Made by a program: the position numbers and the translations under genes
Shown here: in pieces, positions 46,255-54,578 of the stretch
Layout: every line of letters starts with the position of its first letter
Numbering within the stretch: the first letter of the stretch is position 1
Notes under the pieces: generated by a model
Told to the model about the DNA's origin: nothing
Database searches by the model: none
Seen by the model: the letters and a program-made list of their open reading frames with translations, nothing else
Assembly: GCA_012103455.1 (NCBI GenBank)
Contig: WLWT01000003.1
Location: 434,001-498,000 of the forward strand
Length of the DNA: 64,000 bases
Direction: 5' to 3'
Origin: Gammaproteobacteria bacterium
GTDB lineage: Bacteria; Pseudomonadota; Gammaproteobacteria; HK1

Positions 46255-46895
46255 TGTAAAGGCTGGTCTTGTAACGCTTCTTTGGACCGCCAAACAGGCT
46301 CATGTCGCGCATCAACCGGGCGATGCGGTGGCGGCCCACAGACCGTCCTCGGTCAAGCTATTCGTCGCTCACCTTGGGGCGACCATACCCGCCGTCCGAT
46401 TCGGCGTGCACCTGGGCCATCGCAGCTTTGAGTGCTGGGTTCTCAATGGCGTTGCGGCTCGGTCTTGCGTCGCAGCCAAGCGTAGTAGCCGTTTGGCTTG
46501 AGCTGCACTAACCGGCCCATCATTTGCATCGAATAGTCGTGTCGATTCTTGTCGATGCGCGCCGACTTCACTGGCGTCACTGGCAAAGTACGCCGCCGCG
46601 CTTTTAAAAAACCCTGTTCCTTTGTTCACCTGCGCCCACTCTAGGCGCAGCGCCATCAGTGCTGCATCGCAGGGCTTGACCTTGTCGAACAAACGCCTGC
46701 GACCCGTGCTCTTCTAGGTCACGCTTCCACCGATGCAGCACGCTGGTGGCAATGCCCAGATCCTTCGTTGTGCCCACAATGCTCTGCCCAGACGACATGG
46801 CCAACTCTATGGCTTCGCGTTTGAACTCAGCGGTGTATTGACGTCTTTTCTTAGTTCCCATCAAACACCTTCACGGTCATTAAGACCCTTAATTT
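46255..46895 (-). pseudogene. IS3-family insertion sequence remnant
   Basis: The minus strand has orfA (KKRRQYTAEFKREAIELAMS ... DLGIATSVLHRWKRDLEEHG, from 46864) with its helix-turn-helix. It is followed in other frames by the start of the IS3 orfB integrase (YAWLRRKTEPQRH-like region, MAQVHAESDGGYGRPKVS, VGRHRIARLMRDMSLFGGPK). The catalytic domain is missing. It lies nine bases after tRNA-Met. A TGAACACC-type end near 46900 may be its inverted repeat. Confidence 0.8.
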
Positions 46896-47029
46896 AGGTG
46901 TTCACTTTTTCGGGGGAAGACCAATACCGATTAGGCGACTGCGAGCGGCGCCGGTTCAGGGAATGCTATTGGATTTTCCTTGGTTGGATTCAGCAATACC
47001 GACTTGCAGTCTGCGCACTTCTGCGTACC

Positions 47030-47263
47030 ATGCTGGATACACAATGTGTATCCAAGCGTAAATTGGTGAACAAGACGAAAGATTTGAGGTTGCGAGTTGA
47101 ACCGGAACTGTACGAGAGCTTTAGAGAGGCTTGCTACCAGCTGGACCTATCAGCGTCGCATGTGCTTCGCCGGCTAATGCAGCAATTCGTTGAGAAAGTG
47201 CCACCCAACCAGGAAGCGTTTTGGCTCTCAGGCGGCACCGTGAGCGACCGCGACCTTCAATGA
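47030..47263 (+). CDS. Small ribbon-helix-helix regulator, first gene of the nucleotide-enzyme operon
   Basis: About 65-77 residues, depending on start. The fold-like part is KTKDLRLRVEPELYESFREACYQLDLSASHVLRRLMQQF: a beta strand (LRLRVEPELY) and two helices, as in CopG/Arc ribbon-helix-helix DNA-binding proteins. The TGA stop overlaps the ATG of the next gene (ATGA, 47260-47263), so translation is coupled. The ATG at 47030 lies just before a 21-bp palindrome (47034-47054); if the palindrome is an operator, the true start is more likely the TTG/GTG at about 47064-47067. Autoregulation is inferred. Confidence 0.65.
   Translation: MLDTQCVSKRKLVNKTKDLRLRVEPELYESFREACYQLDLSASHVLRRLMQQFVEKVPPNQEAFWLSGGTVSDRDLQ
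47034..47054. promoter_or_regulatory. 21-bp palindrome, candidate operator of the operon
   Basis: Perfect inverted repeat TGGATACACA / TGTGTATCCA around a single A. It lies at the head of the operon, ending about 10 bp before the likely start of the ribbon-helix-helix regulator, the classic place for an autoregulatory site. Proteins of that fold bind such palindromes as dimers of dimers. Confidence 0.6.
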
Positions 47264-49290
47264 AGCCCCTCCGTGGCACGTTCAAACATCTTCCGGGGAT
47301 CAGCGAGGCGAGCGAGGAACGGCTATGGCAACAGGGGGTTCACGACTGGGCACAGGTCGCCGATCGAACGTCGTCGCAGTTGGAGTTGTTTGAAGGCCAA
47401 GTATTTACTCTCGAAGAAGGCGTGCGCGACTCGGAGCGAGCCTTCTTGAACGGAGATGTCAACTATTTTGCCGCTAGGCTTCCGCGCCCAGATTGGATAC
47501 GCATCGCGGCTGCATTCCCTGAACGATGCCTCTTCCTCGACATTGAGACGACGGGTCTAAGTTCCTTCTACGACGTAGTGACCCTAGTAGGATGGTCGTA
47601 CCGAGGACAGTATCGAGCGATGGTAGACCCCAGCTCGATGACCGACCTGGTGACTGCATTGGAGTGCGAGCCACTGTTGGTCACATTCAACGGCTCTCGC
47701 TTCGACTTACCGTTCTTGACAGCTCACTTCGGTACGGATTTCTCGCACTGTCCGCATTTGGACTTGGTCTATCCGGCGAGAAGGGTGGGGCTCAAGGGAG
47801 GCCAGAAACGAATAGAGCAGACGCTGGGTCTTCAACGTCCGGGACTAACCACGGGCATTGATGGCGCAAAAGCAGTCGAACTTTGGTTTGACTACAAGGA
47901 AGGCGACCTGCAGGCCCTTGAGCGACTTATTCGCTACAACCATGCCGACATCGAGGGAATGAAGGAAATACTCGAGCATGTAATCGCGCGATCCATTCAT
48001 TCCTCCGGGAGCGGCCATCAGCACTTTGCGCGTTCAGAGGTCCAGATTACAAGAGACCGGCGCTCAACCAGAAAGATCATAGTCAGTCCGTTTTCTGGAG
48101 CAGTTGGACCCAGAGTTGTTTTTGAACACCTGCATGCGAATGCGAAGCTTGTCTCCGCACCGATCGTGGGAATTGACCTAACAGGCAGTGAAGCTCGAAA
48201 GACCGGTTGGGCGTGCGTAGAAGGCCGCAGTGTTTCGTGTTCCCTAATTTCGACTGACGAAGAGCTATTGCAGCGGACGGTTGATGCAAAGCCTTTCTTG
48301 GTATCAATTGACTCTCCACTGTCTCTACCAAAGGGGAGAACGTCTGCCTTCGACGACGATCCCGCGCGGAACCAGTATGGAATTACTCGGTACGCGGAGC
48401 GCTTACTCCGTAGGCGAGGAATTAATGTCTACCCGGCGCTAATTCCAAGTATGCAAAAGCTCACGGAACGGGGTAGCCGGCTCGCGACCCGGCTCCGTCA
48501 ACTGGGGGTGCCGGTTGTCGAAAGCTACCCGGGCGCAGCGCAAGACATCCTTGGGATCCCGAGAAAGGGAACGAGCCTTCATCACCTGAAACGGGGACTG
48601 GAGCGCTTCGGATACGATCTTGACCTGCACTCTTTGTCGCACGATGAACTCGACGCAGTGACTTCAGCTCTAGTCGCACAGTTTCTGGTCGGGGGCCACT
48701 TCGAGCTACTGGGTACCGCTGAGGAAGACTTTCTCGTTGTGCCAACCATCGATCCGAATTCCCGTTTCATGGATACGCACGCGGTTGTTGCACTGAGCGG
48801 CCGCCCCGCCGTTGGGAAGACAGCCGTCGGCAAAGAGCTCCTAAAGCACGGGTTTGTTTACTGCAGATTCAGTGAAGTTCTGGCAGATGCGCTTGGGGGG
48901 GCACCGACTCGTGACGAGTTGGCAAAGTTCGGTGCGGAGGTGTTCGAGCGGAGAGGTGGACAACGATGGCTACAGAACTCGCTTGCGGAACGCGTGGCCG
49001 GAGCAGAAAGGATAGTCATCGATGGCTTGCGGCACCCCGAGGACCATGCGTTTCTTTCGGAGACGTGGCCAGGTAAATGCTTGCACGTGCATCTCTGTGC
49101 CGAGCGAGAGCTCCGGGCGCAAAGGTACATGAGTCGAGAGAAGTGCTCACGCGAATCGTTCGATGCTGCAGAGCAACATGGCATCGAGCGAAACGCTGCA
49201 GTCTTGCATGAATTAGCTGGCAAGGTGATTGAGAACAATTCATTGCTGAGAAAGGCGTGTAACCAAATTCTGAGCGAACTGGAGAAGTAG
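47260..49290 (+). CDS. Three-domain fusion: YprB-like exonuclease, DUF429 RNase H-like nuclease, P-loop nucleotide kinase
   Basis: 676 residues from ATG 47260. Residues 1-35 hold a helix-hairpin-helix-like piece (LPGISEASEERLWQQG). Residues 90-240 form a YprB-type RNase H-like 3'-5' exonuclease, with acidic motifs DIETTG (Asp94, Glu96), FNGSRFD (Asp149) and YNHAD (Asp230). Residues 302-495 match DUF429, a second RNase H-like domain, with VGIDLTGS (Asp306), SIDSPLSLP (Asp351), ESYPGAAQDILG (Glu421) and HDELDAVTSALVA. Residues 508-676 are a kinase-like P-loop domain: Walker A GRPAVGKT (514-521) and IVIDGLRHPED. Both nuclease sites look intact. I know of no described protein with this order. The gene is coupled to the upstream regulator and two bases from the PurA-like gene. 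Confidence 0.8.
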   Translation: MKPLRGTFKHLPGISEASEERLWQQGVHDWAQVADRTSSQLELFEGQVFTLEEGVRDSERAFLNGDVNYFAARLPRPDWIRIAAAFPERCLFLDIETTGLSSFYDVVTLVGWSYRGQYRAMVDPSSMTDLVTALECEPLLVTFNGSRFDLPFLTAHFGTDFSHCPHLDLVYPARRVGLKGGQKRIEQTLGLQRPGLTTGIDGAKAVELWFDYKEGDLQALERLIRYNHADIEGMKEILEHVIARSIHSSGSGHQHFARSEVQITRDRRSTRKIIVSPFSGAVGPRVVFEHLHANAKLVSAPIVGIDLTGSEARKTGWACVEGRSVSCSLISTDEELLQRTVDAKPFLVSIDSPLSLPKGRTSAFDDDPARNQYGITRYAERLLRRRGINVYPALIPSMQKLTERGSRLATRLRQLGVPVVESYPGAAQDILGIPRKGTSLHHLKRGLERFGYDLDLHSLSHDELDAVTSALVAQFLVGGHFELLGTAEEDFLVVPTIDPNSRFMDTHAVVALSGRPAVGKTAVGKELLKHGFVYCRFSEVLADALGGAPTRDELAKFGAEVFERRGGQRWLQNSLAERVAGAERIVIDGLRHPEDHAFLSETWPGKCLHVHLCAERELRAQRYMSREKCSRESFDAAEQHGIERNAAVLHELAGKVIENNSLLRKACNQILSELEK

Positions 49291-49292
49291 AA

Positions 49293-50339
49293 ATGACAGT
49301 TACGGTCGTCGTCGGGGGGCAGTACGGCTCTGAGGGTAAAGGAAAGATTGCTCATTGGCTCGCCAGAGAACAGGACGCTGAACTGGCAATCCGCGTAGGC
49401 GGGCCAAACTCGGGACACACAGCCGTGTCCGCGGGACAGGCCTTTCCCCTGAGGCAGGTGCCGACTCCCTGCCTCCATGACGGTGTGATTGGACTGCTAC
49501 CCGCCGGTTCCTACATAGATGTCGATGTCTTACTTGCGGAGGTTAAGCTGCTTGGTCTGACGCCACGTCGGCTGGTGATTCACCCTGACGCTGTCGTGAT
49601 TGGGGATGCGGCGCGCCGGCTTGAATTCCAACGTAGATTAACGGACAAGATTGGTTCCACGGGTCAGGGGGTCGGGGGAGCAATTGCGAAAAGGGTGCTT
49701 CGCGATCCCGATGTGATGTTCGCCAAGCATTGTCGAATGCTCCGTGATTTCGTCAGTCGTGATGCCCACAACCTCGCCGGAGGATACATAAAGGAGAGAC
49801 GTCGGGTTGTCGTGGAAGGTACCCAAGGGTTCGGTTTGTCGCTGCTTCACTCGGGTCGCTATCCTTACGTGACCAGCCGCGACACGACTGCGGCGGCTGT
49901 TCTCTCCGAGGCTGGTATCAGTCCGCTGGCAGTGGATTGCATCGCCTTAGTTCTGCGAGCTTTTCCCATTCGGGTAGGCGGAAACTCGGGCGTCCTTGAG
50001 AACGAGACTACATGGGAGGACGTGACTTTACTGAGTGGCTCGTGTGTTCCACTACTAGAACGCACGACAGCAACACGTCGCATTAGACGAGTAGGGCGGT
50101 TTGATGCCGCTCTCGCACGAAGGGCGGTTGAGCATAACTTGCCGACTATTGTCGCTCTGAATCACGTGGACTACTTTGACTACGCGGTCCACGAAAGAAC
50201 AACGCTCTCCGACGTTTGTTATACGCACGTTGCAGAAATCGAGACGCAGCTCGGATGTCCTGTCCAGCTGGTCGGCACAGGCCCCTCGACCATAATCGAG
50301 AGACCATCAATAGGCTGGCAGTTCAACTCCGCCGCTTAA
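49293..50339 (+). CDS. PurA-family enzyme with PurZ-type active site
   Basis: 348 residues, shorter than adenylosuccinate synthetase PurA (about 430) and near the size of phage PurZ. The P-loop is GGQYGSEGKGK: Ser13 occupies the place of the catalytic Asp in PurA (GDEGKGK). An Asp-to-Ser or -Gly change there is the reported mark of PurZ, which joins aspartate to dGMP on the route to 2-aminoadenine (Z). Other PurA parts are kept: VGGPNSGHT (His42), STGQGVGG, VVEGTQGFGLSL, YPYVTSRDTTA and TRRIRRVGRFD. A housekeeping PurA is unlikely in this setting. Assignment to Z synthesis is inference; DatZ, MazZ and a Z-type polymerase are not present. Confidence 0.78.
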   Translation: MTVTVVVGGQYGSEGKGKIAHWLAREQDAELAIRVGGPNSGHTAVSAGQAFPLRQVPTPCLHDGVIGLLPAGSYIDVDVLLAEVKLLGLTPRRLVIHPDAVVIGDAARRLEFQRRLTDKIGSTGQGVGGAIAKRVLRDPDVMFAKHCRMLRDFVSRDAHNLAGGYIKERRRVVVEGTQGFGLSLLHSGRYPYVTSRDTTAAAVLSEAGISPLAVDCIALVLRAFPIRVGGNSGVLENETTWEDVTLLSGSCVPLLERTTATRRIRRVGRFDAALARRAVEHNLPTIVALNHVDYFDYAVHERTTLSDVCYTHVAEIETQLGCPVQLVGTGPSTIIERPSIGWQFNSAA

Positions 50340-50352
50340 AGGGATATGGAGT

Positions 50353-51321
50353 ATGAACCATGAATCTGAGGATATTTTGAGGTTTGATCTGTTTCCTGAT
50401 ATCCAACCTTCTCTTCTTAATTCAGTTGACATTGCGAAATACGCCGAGCTCGGCTGTCTGGTTTCGGACTTTGATAGTGACCGGTTGAAGCCCGCGTCCT
50501 ACGAGATGCGGTTTCTTGGGGAGCTCCACTACTGGGATACTGAGGATGGCGAGAGGAACGAAAAGCGCAAGATTGTCGTTTCGGAGGGTGAGGAAGTGGA
50601 GCTTCCTCGAAACTCGATAACCTATCTCTTATTGCAAGAGGAGTTCTGTCTTCCCCAATACATCGCCGCAAGGTTCAATCTCAGTATTGGGATTGTCCAT
50701 AAAGGGCTACTGTTGGGAACAGGGCCTCTCGTTGATCCCGGGTTTTCTGGCAGGCTGCTAATCCCACTACACAACCTCACGGACCAGAACCATGTTCTCA
50801 TTGGGGGAGAGGGACTGATTTGGGTCGAATTCACCAAGGTGAGTCAACACGCGTACTGGCGTGAGAAGGATGAAGAGAAGCCCGATAACCTTGTCCTGTT
50901 TCCGCCGAGAAAAAACTCGCTGAGCGCCCATCAATACTTTCAGAAGAGCGGCGTCTGGGGCGGTGGTGTCGTGGGGGCTTTCAAGGGCGAACTCAAGAAG
51001 GCAGTCAGTGCGGCGGAAGGCGCGAAGAAAAAGGTGAAATCCCTGCGTTCTTTCGGGTTCGTTGCAGCTCTCGTGCTGGTAGTTGCGGTGTTCACGCTCA
51101 TTGTGGCGGCTGTCCCGCTGGTTAGAGATGCACTTAAGGCGTATCAGGAGGCTGAGATCATGCTGCTTGAAGCAGAGGAGTCCCTGGAGAAGGCGAATGC
51201 AATCCTGAATGAAACACGCAAAGAGAGACGTGACTTTCACGAGAAGCTAATCGAGTTGATGGGGGAACCCGAATCTCCGTTGGACGCGCGAAACGGCAGA
51301 CCACAAGTGCGGCCCGAATGA
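50353..51321 (+). CDS. dCTP deaminase-like protein with C-terminal membrane anchor
   Basis: 322 residues. Residues 25-185 fit the dCTP deaminase/dUTPase jelly-roll: LKPASYEMRFLGE, YIAARFNLSIGIVHKGLLLG and GPLVDPGFSGRLLIPLHNL. By eye the deaminase residues are changed: the RSS-x2-R motif reads RFN-LSI and the catalytic Glu after IDPGF is Pro137. Deamination is therefore doubtful and nucleotide sensing more likely. A hydrophobic helix (about 235-257, FGFVAALVLVVAVFTLIVAA) follows, then a charged coiled coil (258-303). A membrane tether on this fold is unusual. It lies 13 bp after the PurA-like gene. Confidence 0.72.
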   Translation: MNHESEDILRFDLFPDIQPSLLNSVDIAKYAELGCLVSDFDSDRLKPASYEMRFLGELHYWDTEDGERNEKRKIVVSEGEEVELPRNSITYLLLQEEFCLPQYIAARFNLSIGIVHKGLLLGTGPLVDPGFSGRLLIPLHNLTDQNHVLIGGEGLIWVEFTKVSQHAYWREKDEEKPDNLVLFPPRKNSLSAHQYFQKSGVWGGGVVGAFKGELKKAVSAAEGAKKKVKSLRSFGFVAALVLVVAVFTLIVAAVPLVRDALKAYQEAEIMLLEAEESLEKANAILNETRKERRDFHEKLIELMGEPESPLDARNGRPQVRPE

Positions 51322-51361
51322 ATGAGCAAGTAACGTGTAAGCAGTTGGGGAATCTCGCTGA

Positions 51362-51952
51362 ATGGTGAATCAGCGGCTCATCGAGATTGTAGGTGGAATT
51401 GGTTCCGGAAAGACAACGCTTGCAAATCGGCTGTCTGTACCCCGCGTATCAGTCGTTTTCGAGGACCACAAACTAAACCCGTTCTGGCGCGCGTTCTATG
51501 AGACGCCAGAGGCCCATGCGTTTGAGACTGAGCTTACTTTTCTGTTGCAGCACTATCACTTCGCTAAGCGGTCATTGGAGTCAGACGCGCTAGTAGTGCT
51601 GGATCATTCTCTTGAGCTGGATCTTGCTTACGCGTTGGTTGGGCTTCCCGAGAAGCGAAGAGAGATATTCCGACTTGTGTATCAGGAAGTGAGAGCGGAG
51701 CTTGGGTACCCTTGCTGGCTGATTTGGCTGCGCTGCAGCCCCGGTGAACAAATGCGGAGGATACGATTCCGGGGGCGACCCGAGGAGGAGTCACTCTCAA
51801 TCAAGTTTCTCGCCTCATTGAATAGGAGTTTGGAGCATTCGCTAGCCTCTGGGAGCCGGGCGAGCGAATTGGTAGTGATCGATTCTGAGATGACCGATCT
51901 TCGTCGGGATGGCGACTGGTTACTGCAGCTGCGGAAGCGGATTGGAGCGTAG
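51362..51952 (+). CDS. Deoxynucleoside kinase-like protein
   Basis: 196-residue P-loop kinase: Walker A GGIGSGKT (11-18), FEDHKLNPFWRAFYE (the dNK-type substrate loop), LLQHYHFAKR, LDHSLELDLAYA where dNKs have the catalytic E/D-R-S region, and a lid with arginines (RCSPGEQMRRIRFRGRPEE). Deoxynucleoside kinases phosphorylate dA/dG/dC. Here it could salvage or activate the nucleotide handled by the PurA-like enzyme. It is the last gene of the operon, 40 bp after the dCTP-deaminase-like gene. Confidence 0.75.
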   Translation: MVNQRLIEIVGGIGSGKTTLANRLSVPRVSVVFEDHKLNPFWRAFYETPEAHAFETELTFLLQHYHFAKRSLESDALVVLDHSLELDLAYALVGLPEKRREIFRLVYQEVRAELGYPCWLIWLRCSPGEQMRRIRFRGRPEEESLSIKFLASLNRSLEHSLASGSRASELVVIDSEMTDLRRDGDWLLQLRKRIGA

Positions 51953-52038
51953 GTACCAAGTCGCGGTGCAATCCAGTGAACGAGTATCTGGTGAGCAGTC
52001 GCAGGTCAAGCAGCCAGCACTTCCAGGCAGCGAGTAGA

Positions 52039-52058
52039 GCCGCCGCACATGCGACGGC
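52039..52058. terminator. Hairpin at the end of the nucleotide-enzyme operon
   Basis: GCCGCCGCA and TGCGACGGC pair (one mismatch) around CA. A wider pair, AGAGCCGC (52036) and GCGGCTCTTTTG (52080), encloses it, ending in a short T-run on the plus strand. It lies between the kinase gene and the convergent XRE gene and probably ends the operon transcript. Confidence 0.5.
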
Positions 52059-52076
52059 ACGCTCGGTTCGGAGGTA

Positions 52077-53282
52077 CTACAGCGGCTCTTTTGTTGGGAA
52101 CTGAACGACATCGGCCGGTCCGGCTTGCGTTTCTCCCGAGCGCGTTTCCCTCTTCATCTGTGGGAAGCTCGCTACCGTTGTCGCTCTCGACTCATCGAAG
52201 AAACTGCTATGAAGGCCCAGCAGTTCCTCGAGGGCGTCCTGAGGGTACGGCAGCACCTGGAGAATATCGCTCTTCTCGACCACACATTCTTGTAAGAGGA
52301 GATCGATGCACCTTGCGAGTAGTCGAGGGCGCTCAGGCTGCAACTCTTCATCCAGCGGTTCGTGACGTGCCCAACCCCACCTCGCGCGCTGACGCCACAA
52401 AGACTGCGTAGTCTTGTCGTCGAGGAGATCAAGCTGACGCGCACGATACAGCATTGCACCTATTGACAAGCGCCAACGTGACTTGAGATGCAAAAGATGG
52501 TCGAGCGAAGCAGCGTAGAACTCGTCAGAGAAGGTGGACGCTGGCAGCTGGAATGCGCCGCCGAAGCGTTGCGCCTGGTCCTCCATGAGCCTGTGTCCAG
52601 AGCTCAAATTGAAGAATTCGGGCGCGACATGGCGATGAAGTATCAAGTGTCCTAGCTCGTGCGCGACATCCAACCGGGACCGTGCGGCGCAGTCTTTTTC
52701 ATTGCCTAGTAGCACAACGGGGGGGCTGCCGGACCTCCACTGCGAGAATGCGTCGATCTTCGGGTGGCCCGCGGTCGCGCGAGAAACTACGACACCGTTA
52801 CTCTCAAGCAACAAGACAGTGTTTGAGATTACTCCGTCGCCAAGTCCGAATGCCCTGCGCGTTTGTTCTGCCAGCGCCTCAATTTCGGAGGATGAGATTT
52901 CTCGAGGGTCACTAGGGACATCAAATACCGGCAAGTTGACTCGCGGAAGTTCAAGGTGCTCCTCCAAGAATGCGCAGATAGACTGAATCCAATTGATACG
53001 CCAGTGCGCGCGTGTTCGCGCAGACTTCGATGTTGCGTGGACAGATCGAAAAAACGTGAGTTCGCCCGGCGTGACGGCTCGTGGCTGCAGAAAAAAATGT
53101 TTCGGGAATCTAAGCGCGTCAACGAGTGCTTTGAAAGCGGTAGGGCTCGGTGAGACTGTGTCACCCTCATACCGGCGGACGGAGAGCACGGGAAGTCCAC
53201 AAAGCTCAGCGAGGGCAACTTGCGTTAACGCGCGCGCCTCGCGCAGCCGGGTTCCCATGAACCCAATAGTTCCAGATGGCAT
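52077..53282 (-). CDS. XRE helix-turn-helix plus ImmA/IrrE metallopeptidase
   Basis: 401 residues from ATG 53282 (MPSGTIGFMG). An N-terminal HTH_3 domain (GTRLREARALTQVALAELCG ... RRYEG, 10-45) is fused to an ImmA/IrrE-type zinc peptidase with HELGH at 208-212 in DVAHELGHLILHR. In mobile elements and in the radiation response such proteins cleave a partner repressor. The C-terminal third (DILQVLPYPQDALEELLGLH) is less usual. The open frame extends upstream to 53513 without family features, so the later start is chosen. It converges on the nucleotide operon and is co-oriented with the 149-residue gene. Confidence 0.88.
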   Translation of the reverse strand: MPSGTIGFMGTRLREARALTQVALAELCGLPVLSVRRYEGDTVSPSPTAFKALVDALRFPKHFFLQPRAVTPGELTFFRSVHATSKSARTRAHWRINWIQSICAFLEEHLELPRVNLPVFDVPSDPREISSSEIEALAEQTRRAFGLGDGVISNTVLLLESNGVVVSRATAGHPKIDAFSQWRSGSPPVVLLGNEKDCAARSRLDVAHELGHLILHRHVAPEFFNLSSGHRLMEDQAQRFGGAFQLPASTFSDEFYAASLDHLLHLKSRWRLSIGAMLYRARQLDLLDDKTTQSLWRQRARWGWARHEPLDEELQPERPRLLARCIDLLLQECVVEKSDILQVLPYPQDALEELLGLHSSFFDESRATTVASFPQMKRETRSGETQAGPADVVQFPTKEPL

Positions 53283-53516
53283 AATTGCGCGCTCAACTGC
53301 CCACCATTGGGCCGTTGTCTTCGCGTTTTCGGATCTTCCGGAGTTTCGGTTGTGCGTTATCGACGATGTGTTCGGTAGTACGCGCATTGGCGACCACGTT
53401 GGTACAGAGCTCGGTGAGATCAAATGGTGCGCATGCGACGCTGGACAGATCCGGTATAGGAAACGAAAGTTCCATGAACCCGACCACTCGTGGGTCGGCC
53501 CGGCTAGGACCATGCG

Positions 53517-53966
53517 TCAGCAGCAGTAGGCATCAAAATTCGGATCGGGGCCGAACTCTATCCCCAGCTCCTCAGGGGTGAACCGGGAGTACAACAGGTC
53601 ACCCTGACCTTGATTTAGAGCGGCGTAACCACGTCTGTAGCTACAGTCCCGAGGAGGCAGCCCTTTGCCGTCGGCCCGCGCCGCGGTAAGCAACAAACGA
53701 CCGGCCCTCAGCAGCGTGTAGTTCCAGCCACCAACGGTGCGCGTCTCTACGTCCACGCGAGCTGTCAGCTGGCCGAGCCGGAAGAGCGCTGCATCGACCA
53801 TCGCAGAACGGATGTTACCCACAAGGTTCTGCGCCTGAGGCTCCGGATGATCACTATGGGCTCTTTCATAGGCCGCCGGGTAGATACGCGGAACCTCCTG
53901 CTGCAACCTTGACAACAATTCCGTCGGAACGTTATGGGCCAGTAGATCGCGAAACTTCACCAGCAT
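53517..53966 (-). CDS. Unknown protein upstream of the XRE-ImmA/IrrE gene
   Basis: 149 residues, no recognised family. Features: N-terminal FRDLLAHNVPTELLSRLQQE, a central GWNYTLLRAGRLLLTAARADG and a C-terminus ending AYCC. Position suggests a partner of the ImmA/IrrE protein (substrate or toxin), but the 234-bp gap to the chosen start and the lack of motifs leave this open. Confidence 0.55.
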   Translation of the reverse strand: MLVKFRDLLAHNVPTELLSRLQQEVPRIYPAAYERAHSDHPEPQAQNLVGNIRSAMVDAALFRLGQLTARVDVETRTVGGWNYTLLRAGRLLLTAARADGKGLPPRDCSYRRGYAALNQGQGDLLYSRFTPEELGIEFGPDPNFDAYCC

Positions 53967-54578
53967 GCCCTATCTGAGATGTCGCGTTGCAGGATATCAC
54001 AAAAAGACGATTAGTACGAAAAACATATCAAATAGAGTCTGATCGAGGTGCCTTGCGGGTCGCTAAAGAGCCAGCACGCTCGTGTGTTGGGTCTCGGCTC
54101 GGCGGTCGGATTTCGGAGGCGGTCTAACGTACCGACGCCAAGAAACGAGTTTCTAGTAACGCTCTTTTGGGTGAATTCTCAATTCGTCTATGCGCGCGAA
54201 CGGCCCAGGCCATAAAGGGGCACAATCGGGGGCATACGAGTAATCAAACTCAAAGAAAGATTAAGAAAAACAAAAGCGTAAGGGGAAAATAGCAGGGCAC
54301 CCATAGCCACCAAATCCCAATTCGGCGATGTCTGGACGAGCCCACGAGCCTGCGTATACGTTAGGCGTATACCCCGCACCTCGCTGGTCAACGCCTGGGA
54401 GAAGCGCGATGGATGAGAGTAGCCAACAAAGATAATGAACGTGCCCGAGAATCCCGTAACGCATTCTCAAACCGATCGATGCATCCCTCGACTGGGAGGA
54501 TGTGCCAGTATGGCGCAACCACTGGATTGTCGAATCGTTTATGTAGAAGCTCAGACGAGCCTACGGTAGAGGGGGCAA
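53967..54578. other. Intergenic stretch inside the island
   Basis: About 600 bp without a supported gene. A 67-codon minus-strand ORF at 54188-54391 has one hydrophobic segment (LVAMGALLFSPYAFVFLNLS) but no other support. The stretch appears to be a junction between acquired blocks. Confidence 0.45.

Noticed and set aside
49293..50339. Ordinary housekeeping purA
   Set aside because: Too short, Ser in place of the catalytic Asp, and located in an acquired operon with nucleases and kinases.
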